Of a DNA stretch of 61,447 nucleotides, positions 15,860 to 23,589 are shown in pieces; within the stretch, counting starts at the first letter, position 1, and each line of letters opens with the position of its first letter. Under the pieces are notes generated by a model. That model was not told the origin of the DNA. It saw only the letters and a program-made list of their open reading frames with translations, and did not search any database. Made by a program: the position numbers and the translations under genes. The stretch is from Lachnospiraceae bacterium (lineage in GTDB: Bacteria > Bacillota > Clostridia > Lachnospirales > Lachnospiraceae): positions 1 through 61,447 of the forward strand of contig JAJPXQ010000048.1 in the NCBI GenBank assembly GCA_021205385.1, written 5' to 3'.

Positions 15860-16969
15860 ATGAAAAAAAAGTTTTGGATTATATTCATGATGGCAATGGT
15901 ATTGGCGCTGGCCGGATGCGGCTCGGACAGCGGGACGGAGGAGTCGGCGGACGCCACGGAGGAGACGGAGGAGTCGACAGAGGACAGCAGCAGTGATTAC
16001 GTTCTGTATGAAGATCTGACGAGCACGCTGGTTTCACTTGGCGAATACAAAGGGATCGAGATGGCGATGTCCGTCGAAGAAGTGACCGACGAGGATGTGC
16101 AGGCCGAGGTGGATAGCATCAAGAAAGAATACTCGGATCTCGTCGATGTAGACCGGGAAGCACAGGAAGGCGATGTGGTCGTTATCGACTTTACCGGATA
16201 TATTGACGGGGAGACTTCTGACAGCCTGCAGGGCACGGAGACTTCTGTGGAGATCGGGAGCGGCAGTTTTCTCGAGGATTTTGAGAACGGCCTGATCGGC
16301 GTGACGGCGGATGAGGATATGGAGATCAACATGACATTCCCGGAGAATTACAGCGAGGAAGTCGCAGGAAAGGATGTCATCTTTGAGATTCATGTCTATC
16401 GTGTCTCCGAGTACCAGATGGCGGACTGGAGCGATGCGTTTGTCCAGGAAAATCTGGAGTATGACAGTATTGCAGACATGGAAGAGTCGATTCGCGCGGA
16501 GCTCGAAGAGACCGCTCAGGAGGATGCCGAAAGCAACTGGCAGTATGAGCTGGTCTACGCGGTGCTGGAAGACAGCGAGTTTGAGATTGAGGATGTAGAT
16601 GTCGAGGCATATATCGATCAGATGATGTCGGAATACGAGACCTATGCGACGATGTACGACATGGAACTCGGGGAATTTCTCGAGACCTACCTGGGCGTGA
16701 CGGAGGAGAAGCTTCGGGAGATGTTCCGCGAGACGGCCGAGTTCCGCGTGCAGATGACGCTCGCGTTCCATGAGATCGCCGAGCTTGAGGGGATGGAAGT
16801 CAGCGATGACGAATACCAGGAGTATCTGCAGAGCATCGCGGATGAGTATGGCTATGAGGATGCTTCGGATATTGAGACATACTACAGTTCGGACATGATC
16901 CGTGAGCAGCTGATTCAGGAGAAGGTGATCGACCTGATCTGTGAAAACGCGGTGAATACTGCGGAATAA
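15860..16969 (+). CDS. Trigger-factor-like lipoprotein with FKBP-type prolyl isomerase domain
   Basis: A 369-residue lipoprotein. The signal peptide ends in lipobox LALAGC (Cys ~20) and is followed by a Glu/Ser/Thr-rich acidic linker. An FKBP domain (roughly residues 95-185) includes GDVVVIDFTGYIDG and ends KDVIFEIHVYRV, and a helical trigger-factor C-terminal domain follows. It lacks the ribosome-binding N-terminal domain of true trigger factor, so it should act outside the membrane as a folding chaperone and prolyl isomerase, like PrsA-type foldases. It is very acidic throughout. Monocistronic, with its own promoter. Confidence 0.85.
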   Translation: MKKKFWIIFMMAMVLALAGCGSDSGTEESADATEETEESTEDSSSDYVLYEDLTSTLVSLGEYKGIEMAMSVEEVTDEDVQAEVDSIKKEYSDLVDVDREAQEGDVVVIDFTGYIDGETSDSLQGTETSVEIGSGSFLEDFENGLIGVTADEDMEINMTFPENYSEEVAGKDVIFEIHVYRVSEYQMADWSDAFVQENLEYDSIADMEESIRAELEETAQEDAESNWQYELVYAVLEDSEFEIEDVDVEAYIDQMMSEYETYATMYDMELGEFLETYLGVTEEKLREMFRETAEFRVQMTLAFHEIAELEGMEVSDDEYQEYLQSIADEYGYEDASDIETYYSSDMIREQLIQEKVIDLICENAVNTAE

Positions 16970-16982
16970 AATAAAAAATGCC

Positions 16983-17011
16983 TTGTTGATTCAGGGAAAA
17001 TGTAGTAAGAT
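16983..17011 (+). promoter_or_regulatory. Promoter of fba
   Basis: TTGTTG - 17 bp - TAAGAT (16983-16988, 17006-17011). A small hairpin, AGCGC-TTTG-GCGCT (17021-17034), lies in the leader. Confidence 0.62.
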
Positions 17012-17061
17012 ACGGGTAGAAGCGCTTTGGCGCTAAAAATAAGGAAAGGAAGTATAAACCA

Positions 17062-18003
17062 ATGCCCTTAGTAACGACAACTGATATGTTTAAGAAGGCC
17101 TATGAAGGCGGCTATGCGATCGGCGCATTTAACGTGAACAACATGGAGATCGTACAGGCGATCACCGAGGCAGCCGGAGAGCTGAATTCCCCGATCATCC
17201 TGCAGGTATCCGCAGGCGCGAGAAAGTATGCGAACCACACCTATCTGGTTAAGCTGGTAGAGGCGGCTCTGATCGAGAATCCGCAGATCCCGATTGCCCT
17301 GCATCTGGATCACGGCGCAGATTTCGAGATCTGCAAATCCTGTGTGGACGGCGGATTTACCTCCGTCATGATCGACGCTTCCAAGTTCCCGTTCCAGGAG
17401 AATATCGAGATCACGAAGAAGGTCGTCGAGTATGCGCATGACCACGGCGTTGTAGTTGAGGCTGAGCTCGGAAAGCTCGCCGGCATCGAGGACGACGTGA
17501 AGGTGAAGGCGGAAGATTCCTCCTACACGCAGCCGGAAGAGGTTGAGGAGTTTGTGGACAAGACTGGCGTGGACTCCCTCGCGATCGCGATCGGTACCAG
17601 CCACGGCGCATATAAGTTCAAGCCCGGCACGAAGCCGCAGCTTCGTTTCGACATCCTTCACGAGATCGAGAAGAAGATTCCGGGATTCCCGATCGTGCTG
17701 CACGGAGCTTCTTCCGTACCGCAGGAGTATGTCAAGATCATCAATGAGAACGGCGGCGCTCTGAAGGATGCCATCGGCGTACCGGAGGATCAGCTCCGTG
17801 AGGCTGCGAGATCCGCGGTCTGCAAGATCAACATCGACTCCGATCTGCGTCTCGGCCTGACCGCGGGTGTCCGTGAGGTGCTGAACCAGCATCCGGACTA
17901 CTTCGATCCGAGACAGTATCTGACTGTGGGCCGTGCGAATGTCAAGGCAGTCGTCGCGCACAAGATCAAGGATGTGCTTGGTTCCGAAGGAAAAGCTTTA
18001 TAA
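17062..18003 (+). CDS. fba: Class II fructose-1,6-bisphosphate aldolase
   Basis: A 313-residue zinc-dependent aldolase that cleaves fructose 1,6-bisphosphate into dihydroxyacetone phosphate and glyceraldehyde 3-phosphate in glycolysis. Zinc and substrate motifs are LHLDHGAD (residues ~82-89), VEAELGKLAGIEDD, IGTSHGAYKF and VLHGASSVP. Length and N-terminus (AYEGGYAIGAFNVNN) match the standard Firmicute enzyme. Single gene with its own promoter and a strong terminator. Confidence 0.96.
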   Translation: MPLVTTTDMFKKAYEGGYAIGAFNVNNMEIVQAITEAAGELNSPIILQVSAGARKYANHTYLVKLVEAALIENPQIPIALHLDHGADFEICKSCVDGGFTSVMIDASKFPFQENIEITKKVVEYAHDHGVVVEAELGKLAGIEDDVKVKAEDSSYTQPEEVEEFVDKTGVDSLAIAIGTSHGAYKFKPGTKPQLRFDILHEIEKKIPGFPIVLHGASSVPQEYVKIINENGGALKDAIGVPEDQLREAARSAVCKINIDSDLRLGLTAGVREVLNQHPDYFDPRQYLTVGRANVKAVVAHKIKDVLGSEGKAL

Positions 18004-18021
18004 GAGAATCGCAGAAAATGA

Positions 18022-18052
18022 GAGAGACCGCAGCGCGCGGTCTCTCTTTTTT
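18022..18052 (+). terminator. Intrinsic terminator of fba
   Basis: GAGAGACCGC (18022-18031) pairs with GCGGTCTCTC (18037-18046), followed by six T. Confidence 0.92.
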
Positions 18053-18059
18053 CGCAGTT

Positions 18060-18794
18060 TTACAGAATTTTGTCCAGGAAATACGGCGCCTGTACCCGCC
18101 ACCAGGGCCAGTCGTGGTTCACATCGTATCCCCAGTAGTCGACGAAGGCGGGAATGCCGCGGGAGCGCAGAACTGCATCCAGCTGTCGCGTCCCGGCCAG
18201 GAGCTGATCCTCCCAGGCGCCCTGCCCGACGCAGATAAAGATTTTGCTCTGGCGGTAGAGCTCCATATAGGGATGCTCCGGGGGCAGATTCTGCAGGCAG
18301 TGGCAGGGAGAATTCAGGTAGACCAGATCATCCATATAACCGTTCAGCATGGAAGCCGCATCATAGAGTCCGCTCAGGCAGACGCAGGCGTCGAAGCGGT
18401 CCGGAAAGCGGAAGAAGATATTTCCGGCGTGGTACGCACCCATGCTGCAGCCGAGCGTCATAGCTTTCTGCCCGTTTGCGTACTGCTCGAGGAAGGGCGT
18501 CACCTCCTGCAAAAGATACTGGACCCAGCATTCATGCTGCTCGATTCGTTCGCGGGGATTCTTCCACTCGCAGGACCAGGTCTCTGCGTCGATCGCGTCC
18601 ACACAGAAGAGCTGCAGGCGTCCGGATTCGATAAAGGAACTGCAGGCTTCTACCATTCCGAAGCCCTCGAAGTCATGACAGTTTCCATTCTGGGAGGGAA
18701 TCACGAGGCAGGGCTTTCCTGACTGGCCATAGCGCTTTACAGGCATCTCGCGGCCCAGGCGTTCACTGTACCATTGTGTCATCTGTATTTCCAT
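18060..18794 (-). CDS. Alpha/beta-hydrolase, putative esterase family
   Basis: A 244-residue hydrolase of the esterase D/antigen 85-like family. The nucleophile elbow GCSMGAY is near residue 135, and a likely acid/His region is near GYDVNHDWPWW at the C-terminus. No signal peptide, so cytoplasmic. It is the last of three minus-strand genes, 14 bp after the ATP-grasp gene. The pairing with an ATP-grasp ligase and a PRPP synthetase suggests a shared but unknown small-molecule role, perhaps hydrolysing an ester or thioester of the ligase product. That is inference. Confidence 0.82.
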   Translation of the reverse strand: MEIQMTQWYSERLGREMPVKRYGQSGKPCLVIPSQNGNCHDFEGFGMVEACSSFIESGRLQLFCVDAIDAETWSCEWKNPRERIEQHECWVQYLLQEVTPFLEQYANGQKAMTLGCSMGAYHAGNIFFRFPDRFDACVCLSGLYDAASMLNGYMDDLVYLNSPCHCLQNLPPEHPYMELYRQSKIFICVGQGAWEDQLLAGTRQLDAVLRSRGIPAFVDYWGYDVNHDWPWWRVQAPYFLDKIL

Positions 18795-18808
18795 AAGAAA
18801 TCACTCCC

Positions 18809-19999
18809 TTATTTTGCGAGGGTATACTGGAAGAATTCGTTCATCTTTTCCACAGTTTCCAGTTTTGCCAGATAGATGAAGTCGCCCATGCCATGTGCCA
18901 GTACGGCGGGCAGCTCCTGTGCCATCCTGAGGCTGTCGTCAAATTTTTTCATAATCTCATCGTGTGAGTGGAGATAGGAGACTTCGCGCCAGCGTCCGAC
19001 GAAGGCGCAGAAGCAAGGCGTGGCTTTGGAGACATGGTGCAGTTCGTCGTAGACCATCATGTCCGCGTAATACTGATAGCAGTTCGCGCTGTAGGCGAAA
19101 TTGATCATGTCCGCGGTAGGCCCGCCGGACGGACGCATATTGACCTCCAGCCCCACGATCTGCCCGGTCTTGCCCAGACGCGGATGATCCTGCGTCAGAC
19201 GGAAAAATTCGAGGTGGACAAAGCGGCTGCGCACATGGAAGGCCTTCACACAGGCGTGTCCGTAGGAACGCAGATCCTCTGCGAGCTGATTTACAATGTA
19301 GAAGTGGATCTCCTCGTGCTCATTGACGCAGTCCATGATCGAGATCGGGGAGATATTGCCTGTCTCGAAGAGGATCTCGCCCCGGCTGTTCACAATCGCA
19401 TCGAAGGAGCAGATCTCGCCGGGCACAAATTCCTCCATAATATAGGGAATCTCCGGAAGATTGCAGAAGAAGGACGCAAGATCATCATCGCAGGTAATCT
19501 TCCAGGTGTCGGACGCGCCGACGCCGCTGTCCGGCTTTACGATGACCGGGTAGCCGACCTCTTTTATGAAAGCGCGTGCGCTGTCAATATCATCAACCAG
19601 ATGCCAGCGCGCGGTCGGGACCCCGGCCGCCTTATAGCCCTCTTTCATACGGGATTTATGTTTGATCAGTTCCATATCCTGCGGATGAAGCCCGGTCGTG
19701 ATGTGGAAATCCTCACGCAGTCTTGCGTCCTGCTCGAGCCAGTATTCATTGTTGCTCTCGAGCCAGTCGATCTTTCCATGGCGGAAGGAGAGGTAGGCCA
19801 CAGCGCGGAACATGTCCTCGTAGTTCTCCATATTCTCGACGCGGTAATATTCCGTCAGTGTCTGTCGGAGTCCTTCCGACAGGGAGTCATAGGGCGTATC
19901 GCCGATGCCGAGCACATTCACGCCGTTATTTTTCAGTGCAAAGCAGAAGTTTTCAAAATTTTCCGGAAATCCCGGAGAAATAAAAATAAAATTTTTCAT
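18809..19999 (-). CDS. ATP-grasp family protein
   Basis: A 396-residue cytosolic protein with an ATP-grasp fold: an N-terminal pre-ATP domain (FISPGFPENFENF), the central stretch AFIKEVGYPVIVKPDSGVGA near residues 146-166, then MEEFVPGEICSFDAIV and the metal-binding LEVNMRPSGG. It resembles carbamoyl-phosphate synthase large-subunit-like and peptide-ligase-like members, which join a carboxylate to an amine or thiol using ATP. It lies 5 bp downstream of the PRPP-synthetase gene and is surely in its operon. Substrate not deducible. Confidence 0.86.
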   Translation of the reverse strand: MKNFIFISPGFPENFENFCFALKNNGVNVLGIGDTPYDSLSEGLRQTLTEYYRVENMENYEDMFRAVAYLSFRHGKIDWLESNNEYWLEQDARLREDFHITTGLHPQDMELIKHKSRMKEGYKAAGVPTARWHLVDDIDSARAFIKEVGYPVIVKPDSGVGASDTWKITCDDDLASFFCNLPEIPYIMEEFVPGEICSFDAIVNSRGEILFETGNISPISIMDCVNEHEEIHFYIVNQLAEDLRSYGHACVKAFHVRSRFVHLEFFRLTQDHPRLGKTGQIVGLEVNMRPSGGPTADMINFAYSANCYQYYADMMVYDELHHVSKATPCFCAFVGRWREVSYLHSHDEIMKKFDDSLRMAQELPAVLAHGMGDFIYLAKLETVEKMNEFFQYTLAK

Positions 20000-20004
20000 C
20001 GCGG

Positions 20005-21189
20005 TTATACCTCTCCGTTTCTGTATTTCTCCAGATAGTTGTGGATACGGTCATAGGGATCCAGCAGTTCGCTGATGGATGCATCGTGGTTCAGCGTATC
20101 AATCAGCAGGGCGATGTACTTGGACACATCGCAGCTGACGTAATAGGGGCGCGAAAGCACTTCCGGCGGCTGATAGATCAGATTTGTAGTGAGCACACGG
20201 TCGATGACGCCCTCTTCCCAGGCCTCATCGAAACGCTTCATGCCATTCGTGAACAGCCCGAAGGTCGAGTAGATGAAGATGCGGCGCGCATGCAGCTTTT
20301 TGAGCTGGCGGGCTACCTCCAGCATGCTCTCGCCCGAAGAGATCATGTCGTCGATAACGATGATGTCTTTTCCTTCTACATTGGAACCGAGGAACTCGTG
20401 CGCGACGATCGGATTGCGTCCTCCTACGATCCGCGTATAGTCGCGGCGCTTGTAAAACATGCCCATGTCCACGCCGAGGACATTTGCCAGGTAGACTGCA
20501 CGATCCATGCCGCCCTCGTCAGGGCTGACAACCATCAGATGATCGCTGTCAATCTGAATATCTTTGACGTGAGACAGCAGCGCTTTGATGAACTGATAGG
20601 AGGGCTGCACCGTGTCAAAACCTTCGAGCGGGATCGCGTTCTGCACGCGCGGGTCATGCGCGTCGAAGGTGATCAGATTGTCCACACCCATGCGGCTCAG
20701 CTCTTTCAGGGCGAGCGCGCAGTCCAGGGATTCGCGCGTGGTGCGCTTGTGCTGGCGGCTTTCATAGAGGAAAGGCATGATGACAGTAATCCGTCTGGCC
20801 TTACCGCCGCAGGCAGCGATGATGCGCTTCAGATTCTGATAGTGGTCGTCCGGCGACATATGGTTCTCATGGCCGCACAGGGAATAGGTCAGGCTGTAAT
20901 TGCATACGTCCACCATCAGATAGAGATCGCGTCCGCGGACAGATTCCATGACGATGCCCTTGGCCTCGCCGGAGCCAAAGCGGGGAATGCTCGTATCAAT
21001 CAGATAGGATTCCTGCTCGTAGCCCTGAAACATGATGCTGTCTTTGTGCTCCAGGGAGCTTTCACGCCGCCACTGTACCAGGTAATCATTCACCCGCTGG
21101 CCCAGCCCTGTACAGCCGGGTAAGGGGATGAGTCCAAGGGAACCGACGGGGATAGTCTCAAGAACCCGTTCGCTGCGCTGAGTATTCAT
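20005..21189 (-). CDS. prs: Ribose-phosphate pyrophosphokinase (long form)
   Basis: A 394-residue PRPP synthetase-family protein. Recognisable are the N-terminal half with MPFLYESRQHKRTTRE, the ribose/divalent-metal stretch SPDEGGMDRAVYLA, and the PRPP-binding loop IVIDDMISSGESM. It is some 75 residues longer than classical Prs (~315), with extra N- and C-terminal segments, a form seen in Clostridia. Expected product: PRPP for nucleotide, His and Trp synthesis. The altered PRPP loop (ISSGES instead of IDTAGT) and the operon with ATP-grasp and esterase genes leave room for a more specialised role. A TGGAGGAC site precedes the ATG. Confidence 0.83.
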   Translation of the reverse strand: MNTQRSERVLETIPVGSLGLIPLPGCTGLGQRVNDYLVQWRRESSLEHKDSIMFQGYEQESYLIDTSIPRFGSGEAKGIVMESVRGRDLYLMVDVCNYSLTYSLCGHENHMSPDDHYQNLKRIIAACGGKARRITVIMPFLYESRQHKRTTRESLDCALALKELSRMGVDNLITFDAHDPRVQNAIPLEGFDTVQPSYQFIKALLSHVKDIQIDSDHLMVVSPDEGGMDRAVYLANVLGVDMGMFYKRRDYTRIVGGRNPIVAHEFLGSNVEGKDIIVIDDMISSGESMLEVARQLKKLHARRIFIYSTFGLFTNGMKRFDEAWEEGVIDRVLTTNLIYQPPEVLSRPYYVSCDVSKYIALLIDTLNHDASISELLDPYDRIHNYLEKYRNGEV

Positions 21190-21252
21190 GTCTTTGTCCT
21201 CCAGGTAGTTATAAAATAATGTTTTGTTTTTTATGTACAGTAGGCTCTGCCG

Positions 21253-22215
21253 TTATACAGAGCCGGAGATCTTACGTCGAATGCGAATGTCGCCGCCGGT
21301 GAATTTCAGAAGCGTGTACGAGCTCATGATGCGGGAGAAGATGCGCTCGCTGTAGGTATTCTGAAATTCCTGCATCGACAGGTTGGTCGAAATCACGGTA
21401 GATTTGCCCGCAAGTGCACGCTCGTTCAGGATCTGGAACAGGCGGGAGACCGTGAAGCTGTTTGGCAGCTCGGTACCCATATCGTCCAGAATCAGAAGAT
21501 CGCACTGAAGCAGCGGATCGCAGGATTCCCGTGGCTGTCCGGGCGTCGTGCTGATCGAGCGGGAGAGCAGTGCGAAGAGCTGGAACGAGGTAAAATAAAT
21601 GACCGAATAGCCCTGATCCAGCAGCGACTTTGCAATGCAGTTGGAGAGGAACGTCTTCCCGGTGCCGACAGGCCCGTAGAAGAGAAGGTTCTTTTCCCCG
21701 GGGTGAAAATCATCCGCGAAGGCATGGCAGCTCTGCAGAATATCGTCCATCACTTCCCGCTGCTTAGCGTCATACACATCCATGCGCAGCGTTGAAAAAT
21801 TTTCCTTTTCCAGGACTACCTCCAGATGAGAGGAGGAGTAGAGGAAGCGTATCTCTTCCTGGTGGAAACAGTGGCATTTCCGATGACCGATGTAGCCGGT
21901 GTCATGGCAGTCCGGACAGGTATACTGCATATCCAGATAATCTGCCGGGTATCCGGCGTCTGTGAGGATCTTCTCCCGCTCCTGCTGCAGGTCGTTCAGC
22001 TGTTCGCGGAGTGCCTGCAGAGCCAGAGAATCTCCGTCAAAGAGCTGCTCTGCCTTCTGTACACTGCAGGCGGACACCTCTTCCTGGATCTCGCGGATAC
22101 GCGGAAAGCGCGCATAGATCTCATCGGTCCGCGCGAGCTGTTCCCGGTAATGTCTGTATTGTCTGCGGTCGTATTCCCGCATGATCGCGTCATACTGACT
22201 GTTGCTGAGCGGCAT
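21253..22215 (-). CDS. DnaC/DnaI-like helicase-loader ATPase
   Basis: A 320-residue AAA+ protein. The N-terminal ~110 residues include a Cys-rich zinc-binding segment, CPDCHDTGYIGHRKCHC, followed by Walker A GPVGTGKTFL and Walker B LLILDDMGTE, with the FTVSRLFQILNERALAGKSTVIST core of DnaC/DnaI. It should load the replicative helicase at initiation or restart. It lies 9 bp downstream of a DnaD-like gene, and its ribosome site AGGAGGATTCC sits in the gap, so the two are coupled. Confidence 0.88.
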   Translation of the reverse strand: MPLSNSQYDAIMREYDRRQYRHYREQLARTDEIYARFPRIREIQEEVSACSVQKAEQLFDGDSLALQALREQLNDLQQEREKILTDAGYPADYLDMQYTCPDCHDTGYIGHRKCHCFHQEEIRFLYSSSHLEVVLEKENFSTLRMDVYDAKQREVMDDILQSCHAFADDFHPGEKNLLFYGPVGTGKTFLSNCIAKSLLDQGYSVIYFTSFQLFALLSRSISTTPGQPRESCDPLLQCDLLILDDMGTELPNSFTVSRLFQILNERALAGKSTVISTNLSMQEFQNTYSERIFSRIMSSYTLLKFTGGDIRIRRKISGSV

Positions 22216-22224
22216 GGAATCCTC

Positions 22225-23256
22225 CTACATCTGACTCTTGAGAAGCTGCTTTTCCAGCTCGTCAAAATCGTAATCCCGCTGCTGGAAATTCGTGAACCCG
22301 GTCTGGCGTGCGCGCGTCTTCTTCTTCGGGACAGCCTTGCGGTGATCCTGATCAAGCGCCTGTACGTCGGCAAGTGTATGTACGTTCTTCTCCTGCCAGT
22401 CCTGCAGAATGCGGTCCGCATAGCGGAAGCTGGCCTTGTGCAGCTGTTCCATCGTCCGGTTGCAGGCCTCGAGGACAAGATCAAGGGAAAATCCCCAGGT
22501 ATCCAGCCATTTTTCGATATAGTCCTGCTCGGATCTGACAGGGTTGCGGTCATTCAGGCCGAAGGCCTTCATAACGGCAAAGGTGTTTTTGTGGTAGAGG
22601 CTGGTGCGCTCCTTTGCCTCGTCCACCGTGGTAATGTGTGCCTCCGCCCAGGCGAGGCCGACGCGGCGGATATAGTGGATGCTCTTACTGCCCTTGCAGA
22701 CGCAGTATTCTACCAGGTATTCCAGCAGATCCGTGGAGAAGTGAAGCTGATCGTAAAAATAGAGCAGCGTCTCGATCTCTGACGACGAGAGTGTTTTTCC
22801 CATATACTGGCTGCACACAAAGAGGAGCTGCCGGCACTCTTCGTCATTCGCAAAGGCTTCGATCTCCTTTGCGCTGTAGGACTTCTGCCCCGGTTCCTTT
22901 GCCTGAACGGACTCCTTCGCAGGAGCAGTCTGTACAGTCTGCGTGCTCTCGCCCGGCGCGTGCAGCGTGCACAGATAGATACCCTGCAGTGTATTGGAGC
23001 TGTCGCACTCGAGCTGGAGAACCCCCTGCTTTTCCCAGTATTTCAGGGCGCGCAGAATGTCGCTCTCCGTTCGGTCCAGGGCGTCGGCAAGCCCGGAGAC
23101 GGAGAGCTCAGGAGACGGGCGCTTCAGCGCGCGGAGCAGGTAAAGGTATACCTTTACATACTCCCCGTTCGCCTTTGGCATATAATAGTCGAGGAACAGA
23201 TTCGACACGCTGGTCTGATCGTTATCCCCGGCAGATTTTAAAATAAATTGTCCCAT
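22225..23256 (-). CDS. DnaD/DnaB-domain replication initiation protein
   Basis: A 343-residue DnaD-like primosome protein. An N-terminal winged-helix-like domain (ISVSGLADALDRTESDILRALKYWEKQG region, residues ~48-80) is followed by a flexible linker, then a DnaD C-terminal domain near LSSSEIETLLYFYDQLHFST (from ~155) and a second C-terminal helical repeat ending in FTNFQQRDYDFDELEKQLL. First gene of an operon with the DnaC-like loader. Its upstream region carries a dense DnaA-box cluster, suggesting cell-cycle or DnaA-dependent control. Confidence 0.85.
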   Translation of the reverse strand: MGQFILKSAGDNDQTSVSNLFLDYYMPKANGEYVKVYLYLLRALKRPSPELSVSGLADALDRTESDILRALKYWEKQGVLQLECDSSNTLQGIYLCTLHAPGESTQTVQTAPAKESVQAKEPGQKSYSAKEIEAFANDEECRQLLFVCSQYMGKTLSSSEIETLLYFYDQLHFSTDLLEYLVEYCVCKGSKSIHYIRRVGLAWAEAHITTVDEAKERTSLYHKNTFAVMKAFGLNDRNPVRSEQDYIEKWLDTWGFSLDLVLEACNRTMEQLHKASFRYADRILQDWQEKNVHTLADVQALDQDHRKAVPKKKTRARQTGFTNFQQRDYDFDELEKQLLKSQM

Positions 23257-23313
23257 ATCGAAAGTACTCCCTCTAAGACGGGCTGCGCCATAAGCGCGTC
23301 CTGCATCTCTATG

Positions 23314-23330
23314 GAGTATAACACAGCTTT
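23314..23330 (-). promoter_or_regulatory. Putative extended -10 promoter of the dnaD-dnaC-like operon
   Basis: On the minus strand TGTTATACT gives a TGn-extended -10 (TATACT at 23320-23315) about 58 bp before the ATG. No good -35 is present; TTTTCT lies 17 bp upstream. The DnaA-box pair at 23392-23409 would lie roughly 80 bp upstream of the start point. Confidence 0.5.
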
Positions 23331-23391
23331 TTCAAAAAGAAAATAGGGCGGAGAAAGCGCAGGGGGCGGGATAAGAATTTTGAAAAGTGAC

Positions 23392-23587
23392 GGTGGATAA
23401 TGTGGATAACTTCGTGGAAAGATCGGATTATGGGAAACTGCCACAGACAGAATCCGACAGGAAAACGGAAAAAATCCACCTTTTGAAGAAGAGGGCATGG
23501 GACATTATGTAAAGTGGATTATCCACTTAAAAATCCACATGTCTATGCAGCGGGAATTGTTGATAAACATGTGGATAATGTGGATAA
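23392..23587 (-). promoter_or_regulatory. DnaA-box cluster
   Basis: Three perfect DnaA boxes (TGTGGATAA, complement TTATCCACA) lie at 23401-23409, 23570-23578 and 23579-23587. One-mismatch boxes are at 23392-23400 and 23519-23527, and weaker ones near 23471, 23513 and 23534. The boxes at 23392/23401 and 23570/23579 abut head to tail, so a 20-bp stretch starting GTGGATAATGTGGATAA is repeated exactly at 23393 and 23571. AAGTGGAT-T-ATCCACTT (23512-23528) is a perfect palindrome around one base. The 333-bp gap 23257-23589 holds this cluster and the dnaD promoter and no gene. Confidence 0.85.
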
Positions 23588-23589
23588 CT

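Noticed and set aside
23257-23589. DnaA-box cluster as the chromosomal origin oriC
   Set aside because: No dnaA, dnaN, rpmH or gyrase gene is nearby and no clear AT-rich unwinding element is visible. Control of the dnaD-like operon or DnaA titration is more economical.
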